From Porphyromonas sp. COT-239 OH1446 (GTDB lineage: Bacteria; Bacteroidota; Bacteroidia; Bacteroidales; Porphyromonadaceae): a stretch of 64,000 bases of DNA. Numbering within the stretch: the first letter of the stretch is position 1; each line of letters starts with the position of its first letter. Below, piece by piece: positions 1-8,679 of this stretch. The stretch covers positions 1-64,000 of the forward strand of contig NZ_JRAO01000018.1 in assembly GCF_000768875.1 (NCBI RefSeq), read 5' to 3'. Made by a program: the position numbers and the translations under genes. The notes beneath the pieces were generated by a model. The model ran no database searches, was not told the origin of the DNA, and saw only the letters and a program-made list of their open reading frames with translations.

Positions 1-223
1 AGGTTTCCCCCTGCAACCCCCTCTAGGTGTTTAGGGGGTTAAAGCCTGTATCCCACTGCCAAAATTTGCACTTCTAAGTTGAATATAGCGCCTACTCGAT
101 TATACCCTTCTCTTGCAGACAAAGTAGTTCGTCGCATGTATAGGGAGGAGTCTAGACTCCATCCCTCCTTTATTGACGTAAGCGTCCCCCAAGCTCCAAG
201 GGTCTCTCGGTAAAGATCTTTAT

Positions 224-290
224 GAGACTATTGCACGGCATTTTGCAACTTTTCTAGCCCAAAAGAGGCAAAATACTGTGCAACGGTCTC
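224..290. repeat. 67-bp imperfect inverted-repeat element (IS/MITE-like remnant)
   Basis: Two 23-nt arms (224-246 and 268-290) are inverted copies with four mismatches. They share the outer GAGAC, the TTGCAC core and the inner ATTTTGC, and enclose a 21-nt spacer. Outer ends of the GAGAC...TTGCA type are common in bacterial insertion sequences, so this may be a minimal MITE or a collapsed element. No target-site duplication is obvious. It could also simply form a hairpin in the 3' region of the minus-strand gene. Confidence 0.45.
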
Positions 291-321
291 TTTTGTATCT
301 GCTCGAAATGATAAGCGAAAA

Positions 322-361
322 GCTAAGCGAGAGGTCATCCATGAATGACTCCTCGCTTAGC
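322..361 (-). terminator. Hairpin terminator of the GH31 gene
   Basis: A 10-bp perfect stem (GCTAAGCGAG against CTCGCTTAGC) extends inward through GGTCAT/ATGAC pairing. It lies about 20 nt past the GH31 stop codon, and on the minus strand is followed by a short T-rich stretch. Confidence 0.65.
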
Positions 362-380
362 AAGGCTTTTTAAGGGACGA

Positions 381-2711
381 CTAGTTATATCTCACCCAAA
401 TCCGACGTCGCTCAGAACAACTTGCGGATGACACCTCTATTCTGGTACATTTCTGCGAGGTATCATAGGTATAGTTGGCCGTTTTCCCGTCGACCATCAC
501 CAAGAGTGGTTTGGAGGTATTATAAATATTCAGCTTGTAAGAGCGCACAGCAGGTGCTTTGCGAGATATGCCCTTGCGCGCAGAAATGATATACTCACCT
601 ATATTGCCTTGATAGTTTTGCTCCAGCTGGGTAACCGCAAATGAGGAAGAATAATTTGCATTGTCGCCATCATCTTCGTAAATAGAGGCTTTTCCATTTT
701 CCCCAGACACGACGTTGATGATTATTTCGCTTGGACGCTCTGTTACGTTCATCACAGTAGACGGGTTGTAAGGGATCAGGGATCCCACGCGAAAGAAATA
801 AGGTATCTGACTATCGGTAAAAGACATCCTAACCTTACGCGGGCCTTCAATCATCTCGTGAGTAGATACGCTCCACCACTTACCCTCTGGAAGCCAAATA
901 TCCTTGAGAGTCAAACCATTGTCCTCTGGCTTTTGAGTGATAGGTGCAACGAGGATATCGTCTCCGAAGAAATATTCGTTCTCGTATATATACGACTCCT
1001 CTGCCTCCGGATACTCATAATATAGTGGACGACAAATAGAAACACCTGTATCGTATGCCTTACGTGCCATCGTATATATGTAAGGGAACAAGGAATAACG
1101 CAAGCGCACAGCTTCCAAGATGGTAGGGAAATTAGGGAATTTCCATATTCTGCGCTCTATTCGAGGTTCGTTTGTTGCATGTGTACGAAATATCGGGGTA
1201 AACACGCCAAATTGTATCCAGCGCAAAACCAGGTTAGGATCGTTTACCTGGCCCTCACTAAGGGACATATGGCCACCCAAATCATGTCCCCAATAGCCAT
1301 AACCAACGTTAGATGCCGTGGCCGTGAAATAGGGCTCAAAAGCAAAGGCTTCATAGCTAATATTGGCATCTCCAGAGAAACCTATTTGATAACGATGGCT
1401 GCCCAACCCTCCCCATCTATGGAATATCACAGGACGACGGCCGGCACGCTTCGTTGCTTCGTTGAAGAAGACATGATTGCACCAAAAGGTTTGGCTGAGC
1501 GAATTGGTGTGCTTACTCGTTAGATGCTGTTGCCAATCTAACCACCAGAAATCCACGCCCTCCTTTTCGTGATCACGTATAATATTCTTAAAGAAAGACT
1601 TCGTGAAATCTGTATAATCCAGACACCAATCGATATTGTTTTTATCCTGATTGAGGTATTTCCCATTCAGCTCATTCTTCATCGCAGCAAAATAAGGAGG
1701 AGATTCCACTTGGTTGATACCATCAGCTGGATGCAAATTCAAGGCCGTCTTGAAGCCCTGCTCGTGTATCTCTGCAAGCAAACCCTTGGGATCAGGAATA
1801 AGGTTGGTATTCCATGACCATCCTGTCCAGCCTCCACGACCTGCCGACATGCTGTGGGCATTTCCATTCCAATGCCAGTCCATGTCGAGGATCATGACAT
1901 CGGTAGGGATCTTATTACTCTTCAAATCGCTCATGATACCTCGATAATCATCTGCCGAATAAGAAGAGTACTTGCTATACCAATAGCCAAACACATAGTC
2001 TGGGGGCAATGGTATTTTACCTGCAATTTTAGTATAGTCAGAGATAGCCTTCTTATAATTATGACCATAAGCTAGCAAATAGGTATCCATAGCCTGTGGA
2101 TCGCTACGTTCTGCCCACCATAAATATCCCATGTCGGCATTTGGCACCAAAGCATACGAACGACCACCATCGGCACGTCGTGCACTCCAAGAATCATCAA
2201 TGACAGCCCAACCAGAACGAGACACTAAGCCATCTTCTAGATCCTTCCGTTTACTATCGCCCATCATACCATCTAGTGTGCGACAGGTACCCTTTAGGTT
2301 TAGAGAATCTGTCTTGCCTGGATACCAAACTGTAGAAACACCATTGCCATGGATGGCAACACTGAGGTTGGTAGGAGAGGCCGGAAGGGTGCGAGGATCG
2401 GAGCCTTTCCTATATCTCAGCTTCAAATGAGCAGTCTCTATATATAAATAGGTACTATCCTCAGATTTGGTAAACTGGGGGACTGCTAATTTACGGTTGA
2501 TCACCGTAAAAGTAGCATTGTCTTCAAATCTTGCATGATCACTATACTCGACCCTGACCATTTCAGAGGTAAGAATAGTGAAACGAGCCTTACCACATTT
2601 CACAACAGCCCTATCTACAGCTACAGGGTTACAGCTTACAACTTGAGCAGATGCCAGTTTCCCAAGAAATGCAAAACACCCTAAAAAGAGGGACAAGAGT
2701 CGTCTATTCAT
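381..2711 (-). CDS. Exported GH31 family glycoside hydrolase
   Basis: A predicted secreted alpha-glycosidase of family GH31 (alpha-glucosidase or alpha-xylosidase type), acting in the periplasm or at the cell surface on alpha-linked oligosaccharides. The 776-residue product starts with a signal peptide ending near LASAQ. An N-terminal beta-sandwich is followed by the (beta/alpha)8 barrel from about residue 235. The expected nucleophile is Asp392 in FWWLDW, and the expected acid/base is Asp448 in GFSGD. The DILVAPI segment and a C-terminal beta region of DUF5110 type follow. Family assignment is firm; substrate is not readable from sequence. The gene stands alone, divergent from the cmr operon, with its own promoter box and terminator, and no SusC/SusD pair is nearby. 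Confidence 0.9.
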   Translation of the reverse strand: MNRRLLSLFLGCFAFLGKLASAQVVSCNPVAVDRAVVKCGKARFTILTSEMVRVEYSDHARFEDNATFTVINRKLAVPQFTKSEDSTYLYIETAHLKLRYRKGSDPRTLPASPTNLSVAIHGNGVSTVWYPGKTDSLNLKGTCRTLDGMMGDSKRKDLEDGLVSRSGWAVIDDSWSARRADGGRSYALVPNADMGYLWWAERSDPQAMDTYLLAYGHNYKKAISDYTKIAGKIPLPPDYVFGYWYSKYSSYSADDYRGIMSDLKSNKIPTDVMILDMDWHWNGNAHSMSAGRGGWTGWSWNTNLIPDPKGLLAEIHEQGFKTALNLHPADGINQVESPPYFAAMKNELNGKYLNQDKNNIDWCLDYTDFTKSFFKNIIRDHEKEGVDFWWLDWQQHLTSKHTNSLSQTFWCNHVFFNEATKRAGRRPVIFHRWGGLGSHRYQIGFSGDANISYEAFAFEPYFTATASNVGYGYWGHDLGGHMSLSEGQVNDPNLVLRWIQFGVFTPIFRTHATNEPRIERRIWKFPNFPTILEAVRLRYSLFPYIYTMARKAYDTGVSICRPLYYEYPEAEESYIYENEYFFGDDILVAPITQKPEDNGLTLKDIWLPEGKWWSVSTHEMIEGPRKVRMSFTDSQIPYFFRVGSLIPYNPSTVMNVTERPSEIIINVVSGENGKASIYEDDGDNANYSSSFAVTQLEQNYQGNIGEYIISARKGISRKAPAVRSYKLNIYNTSKPLLVMVDGKTANYTYDTSQKCTRIEVSSASCSERRRIWVRYN

Positions 2712-2755
2712 GTACGTTTAAATTAATAAAAAAGCAACTTTGTCTATTCGTATTA

Positions 2756-2763
2756 CAAAGGTA
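2756..2763 (-). promoter_or_regulatory. -7 box TACCTTTG of the GH31 gene
   Basis: An exact match to the Bacteroidetes TAnnTTTG element on the minus strand, 45 nt upstream of the GH31 start. A clear -33 TTG at 19-20 nt spacing is not seen, so the call rests on the -7 box and its position. Confidence 0.5.
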
Positions 2764-2877
2764 AGGATATTCAACATATTGTCGTGTACTGAAAAAAGTT
2801 GACAGAGGTGGAGCAGAATTCTTATTGATTATGCCCGTAGCATCTAGTGATTTTGAACGCCTTGCGATCATCGAAGA

Positions 2878-2992
2878 GTACCTATTTGGATCTCACCTGC
2901 GCTCCTACTTAGACCTAGATCGAGCTCCTATTTGAGTCTCCACTGCGATCCTATTTGAGTCTCGATAGAGACCCTACTTACGTCTCATCTTC
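2878..2992. repeat. 23-bp-period degenerate tandem repeat, locus A (5 units)
   Basis: Five consecutive 23-nt units follow the pattern gnTCCTAYTTnnRTCTCnnnnnn, starting at 2878, 2901, 2924, 2947 and 2970 with no spacer between them. The period is exact although the units have diverged. A 23-nt period breaks the reading frame, so this is not coding. It sits in the 537-bp gap between the divergent GH31 gene and cmr operon; the rest of that gap holds the two promoters and no recognisable gene. Related arrays occur at 15563, 26118, 52155 and 59851. Confidence 0.8.
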
Positions 2993-3167
2993 GATCTCAC
3001 TGAGGATTTTGAGGGGGCTTTTATGGGATTGATCTTAGGCTAGGAGTGAAGGGGGAATGTCCTCCCTCATCCGCCCCATCTTCCCCTCTAGCTGACTAGA
3101 CTCTCCCATGGGTGTAGCAAAGCCCCATCAATGAAGTATATCTTGCGAAAAAATCTACCTCTAGGTG

Positions 3168-3198
3168 TTGGGCATATTGAGGATTATCGTTACCTTGC
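3168..3198 (+). promoter_or_regulatory. Candidate promoter of the cmr operon
   Basis: TTG at 3168-3170 and TACCTTGC at 3191-3198 are separated by 20 nt, matching the Bacteroidetes -33/-7 layout with one deviation in the -7 box (TTGC for TTTG). The putative 5' leader is about 45 nt before the first cmr start codon. Confidence 0.45.
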
Positions 3199-3248
3199 GA
3201 GGGTTATTTAATTCCCTCTGTTAGAAAATCTCTAATACGAATTTATCT

Positions 3249-4670
3249 ATGCACAGACTAACATTTGATCTCATCCAACATACGCCGATCATCCACTTCC
3301 AATCGGTGTATCGAGGAGCAACCCTCCGTGCCTCCGAAGTCAAACCCAAGCTCGACAAGTATTTGCTAAAATATCATGCTCAGCATATCGCTGAGTGCGA
3401 TAAGTCTATTCACGGAGAGAGTGATGCTCAAGAGAAGCGGATTTCTCTTAACTATAAGCTATCCTTTGAGGCAGAGGATGTCATTACTTGGCCTGCCGAT
3501 AGGAAGAATGCACCCATGTACTTTGGGAACATAGGAGATGGCAAGCCTAAGAATCTAGTTTTTGCTAGTGGAGGAGTTACGATGACTATACTTGTTGGTC
3601 GTCAAAATAGGGAGTGTCAAGAAAAGCCTAAACTCGCCGACTGGCTTAACAGTGACAGTGGCCATGAGGCTATTTGTAATTTCTTCATGCTCCATAACTT
3701 TGGCTCACGTGAGAGTAAAGGCTATGGATCCTTTACGGTGAAAGAGGATGGCCTACTTAAGCGAGGAGATAACTGCTATCGTTATCTAAGTTTTGAGATT
3801 AAAATACGTCCCTATAGAGATGAGGGTAGTAAAGAATCAGAGGAGAAAAAGCGAGAAAAAAGGCTCTGCAATGCTCAGAGAGAGATTTTCTCAACAATCA
3901 ATTACTTTTACAGAACACTCAGAAGTGGGCTGAATGAATGTCGAGGAGGAGGTCAATCTGTGTTGTATATGAAACCGATGATTTTCTATTATGCTGCGAA
4001 CAAAAGACGAAAGACTTGGTGGGATAAGCGTAGCATTAAGTATGCTTTTGCTTTGAGCTGGTTACAGATGCACGACGAGGATCACCAATACCATGAAACC
4101 AATAAAGATTGTAGGATTGATTATAGAGATATTTTTGGCCTCTCTACCAATGAAAGTTGGGGGGCTCATTACGATAATATAGCAATAAAAAAGACTTGTT
4201 TCTCTAGTAACAAGGAGGTCAATCGCATGAAGTCTCCCCTGCAATTTAAGCCCATTCTGTTATCGGAGTATGAGGGCAAACAAATTTACAGAGTATACAT
4301 TGGGATTTTTGAGGAGGAGGTGGGGTTATCGGAGCTCGTAGCCAACGAAACGATAGTTAAGGTTAAAGCAATTCGTAATGATCAAGAGATTACTCCTCAA
4401 CATACTGAAGACCCCTCTAACAGTATTTCCCAGGGCACATCTGATAATGACAACTCTTTGCCACTTACCTTCCCCAAAATTGAGTCGATTGTAGATGTCA
4501 TCAATTTTCGAAATTATCAAACGAAATTGCAGAATGAACTTATCTGTATCGATGAAGAGGGAAAAAGAATCAGAGATTTGCTTCTTGGTATTTATAAACA
4601 ACTAGCCAAATGCGAACAAAAATGGAAGGATACAATAGAAAAGGAAAAGTCTACATCGCTATCACGATAG
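3249..4670 (+). CDS. cmr1: Cmr1-like RAMP protein, type III-B CRISPR effector subunit
   Basis: First gene of the Cmr operon and the probable Cmr1 subunit, which caps the effector filament at the 3' end of the crRNA. The 473-residue product is long for a single RAMP fold and may contain two. Supporting motifs are an N-terminal beta strand plus R/K-rich helix (GATLRASEVKPKLDKYL, residues 23-39), in the position where canonical Cmr1 has its R-P-S-I-K-G-x-L-R segment, and a glycine-rich loop NFGSRESKGYGSF at 150-162. The C-terminal 100 residues are charged and helical. Its DNA is visibly richer in A+T than the genes that follow. Assignment relies on gene order plus the glycine-rich loop; it could be a divergent Cas7-like subunit particular to Bacteroidetes. 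Confidence 0.72.
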   Translation: MHRLTFDLIQHTPIIHFQSVYRGATLRASEVKPKLDKYLLKYHAQHIAECDKSIHGESDAQEKRISLNYKLSFEAEDVITWPADRKNAPMYFGNIGDGKPKNLVFASGGVTMTILVGRQNRECQEKPKLADWLNSDSGHEAICNFFMLHNFGSRESKGYGSFTVKEDGLLKRGDNCYRYLSFEIKIRPYRDEGSKESEEKKREKRLCNAQREIFSTINYFYRTLRSGLNECRGGGQSVLYMKPMIFYYAANKRRKTWWDKRSIKYAFALSWLQMHDEDHQYHETNKDCRIDYRDIFGLSTNESWGAHYDNIAIKKTCFSSNKEVNRMKSPLQFKPILLSEYEGKQIYRVYIGIFEEEVGLSELVANETIVKVKAIRNDQEITPQHTEDPSNSISQGTSDNDNSLPLTFPKIESIVDVINFRNYQTKLQNELICIDEEGKRIRDLLLGIYKQLAKCEQKWKDTIEKEKSTSLSR

Positions 4671-6217
4671 GGCCGATCGGCAAGACGCTCGACAAGGCAC
4701 GCAAGGTTAAGGCCTATTGGAGTGCCAGCTACATGTTCTCTTGGATTATGCGAGGGCTATTATCTCGTATCAGCAAGATTGAAGGGCTGGAAATCCTCTC
4801 GCCTGCGTATGATCAGAATACTATTCCCTCCATCCCCAAGGGCGTGGGGCTATTCCCTGACAGAGCCTTTATTCGTGGAGAGGGGCTAAGCGATGAAGTC
4901 CTCAAGAAACTTAAAGAGGAGGTGCTAGGGGATTTGGCTAAGGAGCTACATAAGAGTCTTAGCAGCAATAAGGAAGGAGAGCCTCAAGCTACATCCGAAG
5001 AGGATCTTAAGCAGTATCTCAATGACTACATTATGATCTCGTCGGTTAGGATCGAGAGAGAGGAGAAGAAGGGTATCATCAGCAAGCTCAACCAATACCT
5101 CGACACCCTAGAGCTACGGCAGAGGGCAACTAGCTCGAGGAACGACTACCTCACCCCCTTTCTCGCTCAGAACAATAGCTTTATCACGCAGGAGATCGGG
5201 GAGAAGATCCCATTCGCTACGACCTCTCTCATCGCTGTATCGGGCTGGATGAATGATGAGCAGATCAAGGCCTGCTCGGACGGAGAGGGCTCGATCGACT
5301 ACGCTAAGGTGCGCAAGAACGAGGTGCTACAAAAGAGCTATCGCAACTGCTACAAGTACCTTGCCGTAGTCAAGGCCGATGGCGATAGCTTCGGCAAGTT
5401 CATCGCAGAGCTGAAGGACGAGGAGATGAAAGCGTTCTCCAAAGCATTCTTCGACTTCTCGGTACAGGTAGCCAAGGATATTGCTTCGCCTCGTACTGTG
5501 CCCGTTTACATCGGTGGGGACGACCTCTTCTTTTTCGTGCCGATCTACAGCCACGAGCGCAACGAAGACATCTTTAATATTATCTCGTCTGTAGAGGCGT
5601 GCTTCGGGCGGTTTAAGGCGGCAGTCAAGGGGGCAGAGGGACTGAGCCTCTCCTACGGCGTGAGCATCTTCTACTACAAGAGCCCTATGTCCGAGGCGAT
5701 TGAGGTGGCTAATCAGCTACTCGGGCAGGCCAAGAGCAGTGGGCGAGATCGAGTAGCCGTCTCGATCCGCAAGCATAGCGGGCGCACGATCGAGTTCACC
5801 CTGCCCTGCAAGGAGAGTACGCACACGGCTCCAGCCCCAGAGGGAGAGCAGAAAAAGAGCCCGAAACTATATAGCGAGGCTCTCGAGTTGATGCGAAGCC
5901 TAAGCAAGGATGAGGAGGTCATGATCGAGGGGCTAATCTATTGGCTCGATGATATGCTAGACACGGTGGTCGTACCGATCCTACAGATCGAGGACAAGGA
6001 GCTGAGAAAGAAACGACTGGATGCACTGAGGGCGAACTTCTTCGACGAGGACATTCATACTAATTATGATAGTTTCCTGAGACAAGTGTTTGACTTCATG
6101 TATGAGCTTAGCCTAGAGCATGGGGTCGGGACAGCGGAGGAGATCTCGGAGTTTAAGAAGCTCATCTATGGCCTACTGCGTTACTGCCAATTCATCACAG
6201 ATACAGAGGAGAGATAG
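4610..6217 (+). CDS. cmr2: Cas10/Cmr2, GGDD cyclase subunit without HD domain
   Basis: Large subunit of the type III-B complex, expected to sense target RNA and make cyclic oligoadenylate. The 535-residue product opens directly with the Cmr2 N-terminal segment (VYIAITIGPIGKTLDKARK, residues 14-32, then a helix). A first palm-type motif ADGDSFGK lies at 256-263 and the catalytic GGDD at 302-305 in VYIGGDDLFFF. No N-terminal HD nuclease domain is present, and no four-cysteine zinc motif is apparent. The start overlaps the cmr1-like gene by 61 nt; a second ATG twelve bases later (4622) is equally possible. The next gene begins two bases after the stop. No CARF-domain partner is visible in the window. 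Confidence 0.93.
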   Translation: MRTKMEGYNRKGKVYIAITIGPIGKTLDKARKVKAYWSASYMFSWIMRGLLSRISKIEGLEILSPAYDQNTIPSIPKGVGLFPDRAFIRGEGLSDEVLKKLKEEVLGDLAKELHKSLSSNKEGEPQATSEEDLKQYLNDYIMISSVRIEREEKKGIISKLNQYLDTLELRQRATSSRNDYLTPFLAQNNSFITQEIGEKIPFATTSLIAVSGWMNDEQIKACSDGEGSIDYAKVRKNEVLQKSYRNCYKYLAVVKADGDSFGKFIAELKDEEMKAFSKAFFDFSVQVAKDIASPRTVPVYIGGDDLFFFVPIYSHERNEDIFNIISSVEACFGRFKAAVKGAEGLSLSYGVSIFYYKSPMSEAIEVANQLLGQAKSSGRDRVAVSIRKHSGRTIEFTLPCKESTHTAPAPEGEQKKSPKLYSEALELMRSLSKDEEVMIEGLIYWLDDMLDTVVVPILQIEDKELRKKRLDALRANFFDEDIHTNYDSFLRQVFDFMYELSLEHGVGTAEEISEFKKLIYGLLRYCQFITDTEER

Positions 6218-6219
6218 CT

Positions 6220-7380
6220 ATGCCTACATATTTAGTGAAACTAACGCCCGTGGAGAAGTTCTTCTTTGGGCAAAAGAATACCTTCGAGACGGATAACGTC
6301 AATTACTTCGTGCGCTCGGCTCGCCTGCCTCAGCAGACGACGATACTAGGTCTACTGCGCTACCAATATCTCCTACATGCAGGCGATCAGGTCTTCAAGG
6401 GTAATAAGATCGTCAGTTGGCGCAAGGCAAAGAGATTGGTTGGTCTTAGGAGCTTCTCCACGACGGCTAGTGCTGAGCATAATAACTTCGGGCAGATCCA
6501 AGGGCTCTCGCCAGTCTTCTTGATCGAGCAAGGGGAGGCAGGGGAGGTTGCCTACTTCCCGGCAGGGCTACGCTACCAGAAGAGAGAAAAGGAACTCAGG
6601 CGGCTAGAGCTTGTCAAGGAGCAGGGGGAACCGCATTTACTCCAGGAGTCGGAGCAGCCCGATGAGGTGTATTCGCCTAAGAATGGGCTGAGCTCGGTGT
6701 GGATAAGCTCAGAGGGCAAGCTCGTTGCCGAGGAGGACTTCTTCGAGGAGGACTGCCGTGTCGGTATCACCAAGGACTACGAGGGTGGGGTACGGGAAGA
6801 TGCATTCTTCTACCAAGTCTTCTACCGCTTTAGGGGCAAGTATAGTTTTGCCTGCTACTTCGAGGCGAGTGAGGCGTGCAAGCTCCCTCTGCGCAAGCTC
6901 GTGCACTTCGGGGGCGAGCGGCAGAGCTTCGTGATGGAGTGCATCCCAGTAGACAAACTTCCAGCCAATGAGCAAAGCTACACCCAGCGGATACGCCAAG
7001 CCTTCTACCCCTCCGAGGAAACTTACCACGCTGTACTCCTCCTCTCGGATGCGCATATCAAGGCTAAGGCACTCGAGGGGGCAGCCTTCTCCCTCACTGA
7101 GATCCGAGAGTTTGCACGGGTCATCACCTCCGTAAGGAAGACAAAGCACTATTACAATAGAAATAGTACACGTAGCAAGGATAAGGTCGATACCCAAGGC
7201 AATATGTGCGTAAGCGAAGAGATGGAGCTCTATGCCCGTGGATCGATCTTCTACTTCGACTCTCTAGACCAAGCGGAGGTATTCCAAAAACAAGTACACG
7301 CCTCCACCTTCCATAAAATTGGCTATAACTATACCCAGCTCATTACCAATACTCAAGCAACAAATACAGCAACTATATGA
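6220..7380 (+). CDS. cmr3: Cmr3, type III-B effector subunit
   Basis: Cas5-group RAMP protein that, with Cas10, holds the 5' tag of the crRNA at the foot of the Cmr complex. The 386-residue product has the family's opening (VKLTPVEKFFFGQ followed by the RSARLPQQTTILGLLRYQYL segment). Gene order between cas10 and cmr4 supports the name. It begins directly after cas10, and its stop overlaps the cmr4 start as ATGA, so the two are translationally coupled. Confidence 0.88.
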   Translation: MPTYLVKLTPVEKFFFGQKNTFETDNVNYFVRSARLPQQTTILGLLRYQYLLHAGDQVFKGNKIVSWRKAKRLVGLRSFSTTASAEHNNFGQIQGLSPVFLIEQGEAGEVAYFPAGLRYQKREKELRRLELVKEQGEPHLLQESEQPDEVYSPKNGLSSVWISSEGKLVAEEDFFEEDCRVGITKDYEGGVREDAFFYQVFYRFRGKYSFACYFEASEACKLPLRKLVHFGGERQSFVMECIPVDKLPANEQSYTQRIRQAFYPSEETYHAVLLLSDAHIKAKALEGAAFSLTEIREFARVITSVRKTKHYYNRNSTRSKDKVDTQGNMCVSEEMELYARGSIFYFDSLDQAEVFQKQVHASTFHKIGYNYTQLITNTQATNTATI

Positions 7381-8198
7381 AAACAGCAGTTTACCTCATC
7401 AAGTGCCTCACAAACCTACATGTGGGAGTGGGAGGCGCAAGCTATCAAGCCGTAGACAACACCGTACAGCGAGATGTTACCACCCAGCGGCCATGCATCT
7501 ATGCCTCGAGCCTCAAGGGGGCACTCAGGCAGTTCATGACCACCCAACCAGGCAAGGATCATGAGATGATCAACCACGTCTTCGGTACAAGGGTAGAAAG
7601 AAAGAACACCAAAAGCGAAGAAGCTGATAATCAAGAAGGCAAGGAGACTGATAGCAAAGAAGGCAAGGAGAACCAAGGCAACCTGATGAATGGCATTGGG
7701 CACTTCAGCTTCTTCCAAGCGAACCTCGTGGCCTATCCGCTGAGAGATGGTAGTGCACAGGGCTACACCCTAGGGGCGCACACCAAGTGGCAGCAGGAGG
7801 TCTACGAGCTCTACCAGCAGCTCTCGGGCACAGCCTCTGAGCAGCTAAAGCAGCGTCTAGAGGCGGACACCGCCATAAGCAATGAGCAGAAGGGAAAGGA
7901 GCTAGAGGAGGCTATCGAGAGCTTACCTATCATCGCCCGCAACTGCCTCGACAATGGCGAGAGCAAAAACCTCTGGTACGAGGAGGTTGTGCCTTCCGCC
8001 TCGTGCTTCGTCTTCTTCGTAACCTACCCCGAGGGCAACAGTTACTTCGAGCAGTTCAACCAAGCCCTCCACGGCAAGGTCGTCCAGATCGGGGCGAATG
8101 GCTCTGTTGGCTATGGCTTTTGCAAGATCGAGTGCCTCACAGATGAGCCTGATGCTAACTCAAAGGGTGGAGAGGAGGTGAGCCATGATCATCAATAG
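7377..8198 (+). CDS. cmr4: Cmr4, backbone RNase subunit
   Basis: Cas7-group RAMP protein forming the crRNA-bound backbone and cutting target RNA at 6-nt intervals. The 273-residue product shows LTNLHVGVG at 11-19, then AVDNTVQRDV, in which Asp27 falls at the position of the known catalytic aspartate of Cmr4. The YASSLKGALR segment and a C-terminal glycine-rich loop IGANGSVGYGF near residues 238-248 complete the family pattern. All key features for target RNA cleavage appear intact. It overlaps the next gene by 14 nt. A Lys/Glu-rich insertion lies around residues 75-101. Confidence 0.92.
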   Translation: MKTAVYLIKCLTNLHVGVGGASYQAVDNTVQRDVTTQRPCIYASSLKGALRQFMTTQPGKDHEMINHVFGTRVERKNTKSEEADNQEGKETDSKEGKENQGNLMNGIGHFSFFQANLVAYPLRDGSAQGYTLGAHTKWQQEVYELYQQLSGTASEQLKQRLEADTAISNEQKGKELEEAIESLPIIARNCLDNGESKNLWYEEVVPSASCFVFFVTYPEGNSYFEQFNQALHGKVVQIGANGSVGYGFCKIECLTDEPDANSKGGEEVSHDHQ

Positions 8199-8679
8199 GC
8201 ACGAGATCCAGCGGCTTATCCCCATGGCCATTAAGGCTCTAGAGACTGTTGGCATCGCCAATGCCAAGGGAGAAGTCTCCAAGGTGAATGAGGGCTACAT
8301 CAACGCCATGGGCCCCAGCATCATCCAGTCGGGCCTCCTCCCTACGCTCATCTTCTACAACAAGAGCAAGAAGGAGGGCAACAACACCGAGGGCGAACCC
8401 TGCCTTTGGCTCAAAGCCCTCTACTACATGCACCTCCCCGAGGGGGAGCGGGGGGAGATCAATTGGCGAGAGCTTGCCCCGACGACGCTCATCAAGAAGA
8501 TCATCGACGGGAAAGACGGCAGCCTGGAGCAGATCTCTAGGAGAGATGGCCTTAAGCTTAAGGACTGGGAGGGGAAGATCCTCAAGTACATCGTCGCCCT
8601 CAAGCTCGCCCTACGCACCTTTGAGATCAAGGAAGACAAGGAGGATAAGAAGAACAAGAAGGAAGGAGGCAACGAATGA
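8185..8679 (+). CDS. cmr5: Cmr5, small helical subunit
   Basis: Small alpha-helical subunit that lines the inner filament of the Cmr complex opposite Cmr4. The 164-residue product is all-helical by composition, with the family-like pattern of a long N-terminal helix (HEIQRLIPMAIKALE), a central GLLPTLIFYN segment and a Lys-rich C-terminus. Its position between cmr4 and cmr6 supports the call. The start lies inside cmr4, and the stop overlaps the cmr6 start by ATGA. Confidence 0.88.
   Translation: MIINRHEIQRLIPMAIKALETVGIANAKGEVSKVNEGYINAMGPSIIQSGLLPTLIFYNKSKKEGNNTEGEPCLWLKALYYMHLPEGERGEINWRELAPTTLIKKIIDGKDGSLEQISRRDGLKLKDWEGKILKYIVALKLALRTFEIKEDKEDKKNKKEGGNE

Larger units (their letters stand above)
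1..380. other. Gene-free left edge with hairpins and a short inverted-repeat element
   Basis: No convincing coding frame is seen in this stretch. It holds a small GC-rich hairpin (arms AACCCCCT at 15-22 and AGGGGGTT at 33-40), a 67-bp inverted-repeat element (listed separately), and the terminator of the glycoside hydrolase gene that starts at 2711. No tRNA or rRNA signature was recognised. Confidence 0.5.

Noticed and set aside
1-223. Search for tRNA, rRNA or a gene end at the left edge
   Set aside because: No cloverleaf pattern, conserved rRNA segment or convincing coding frame could be seen.
6709-7197. A 162-codon frame antisense to cmr3
   Set aside because: It mirrors the codon structure of the real gene on the other strand; the plus-strand product has clear Cmr3 features.
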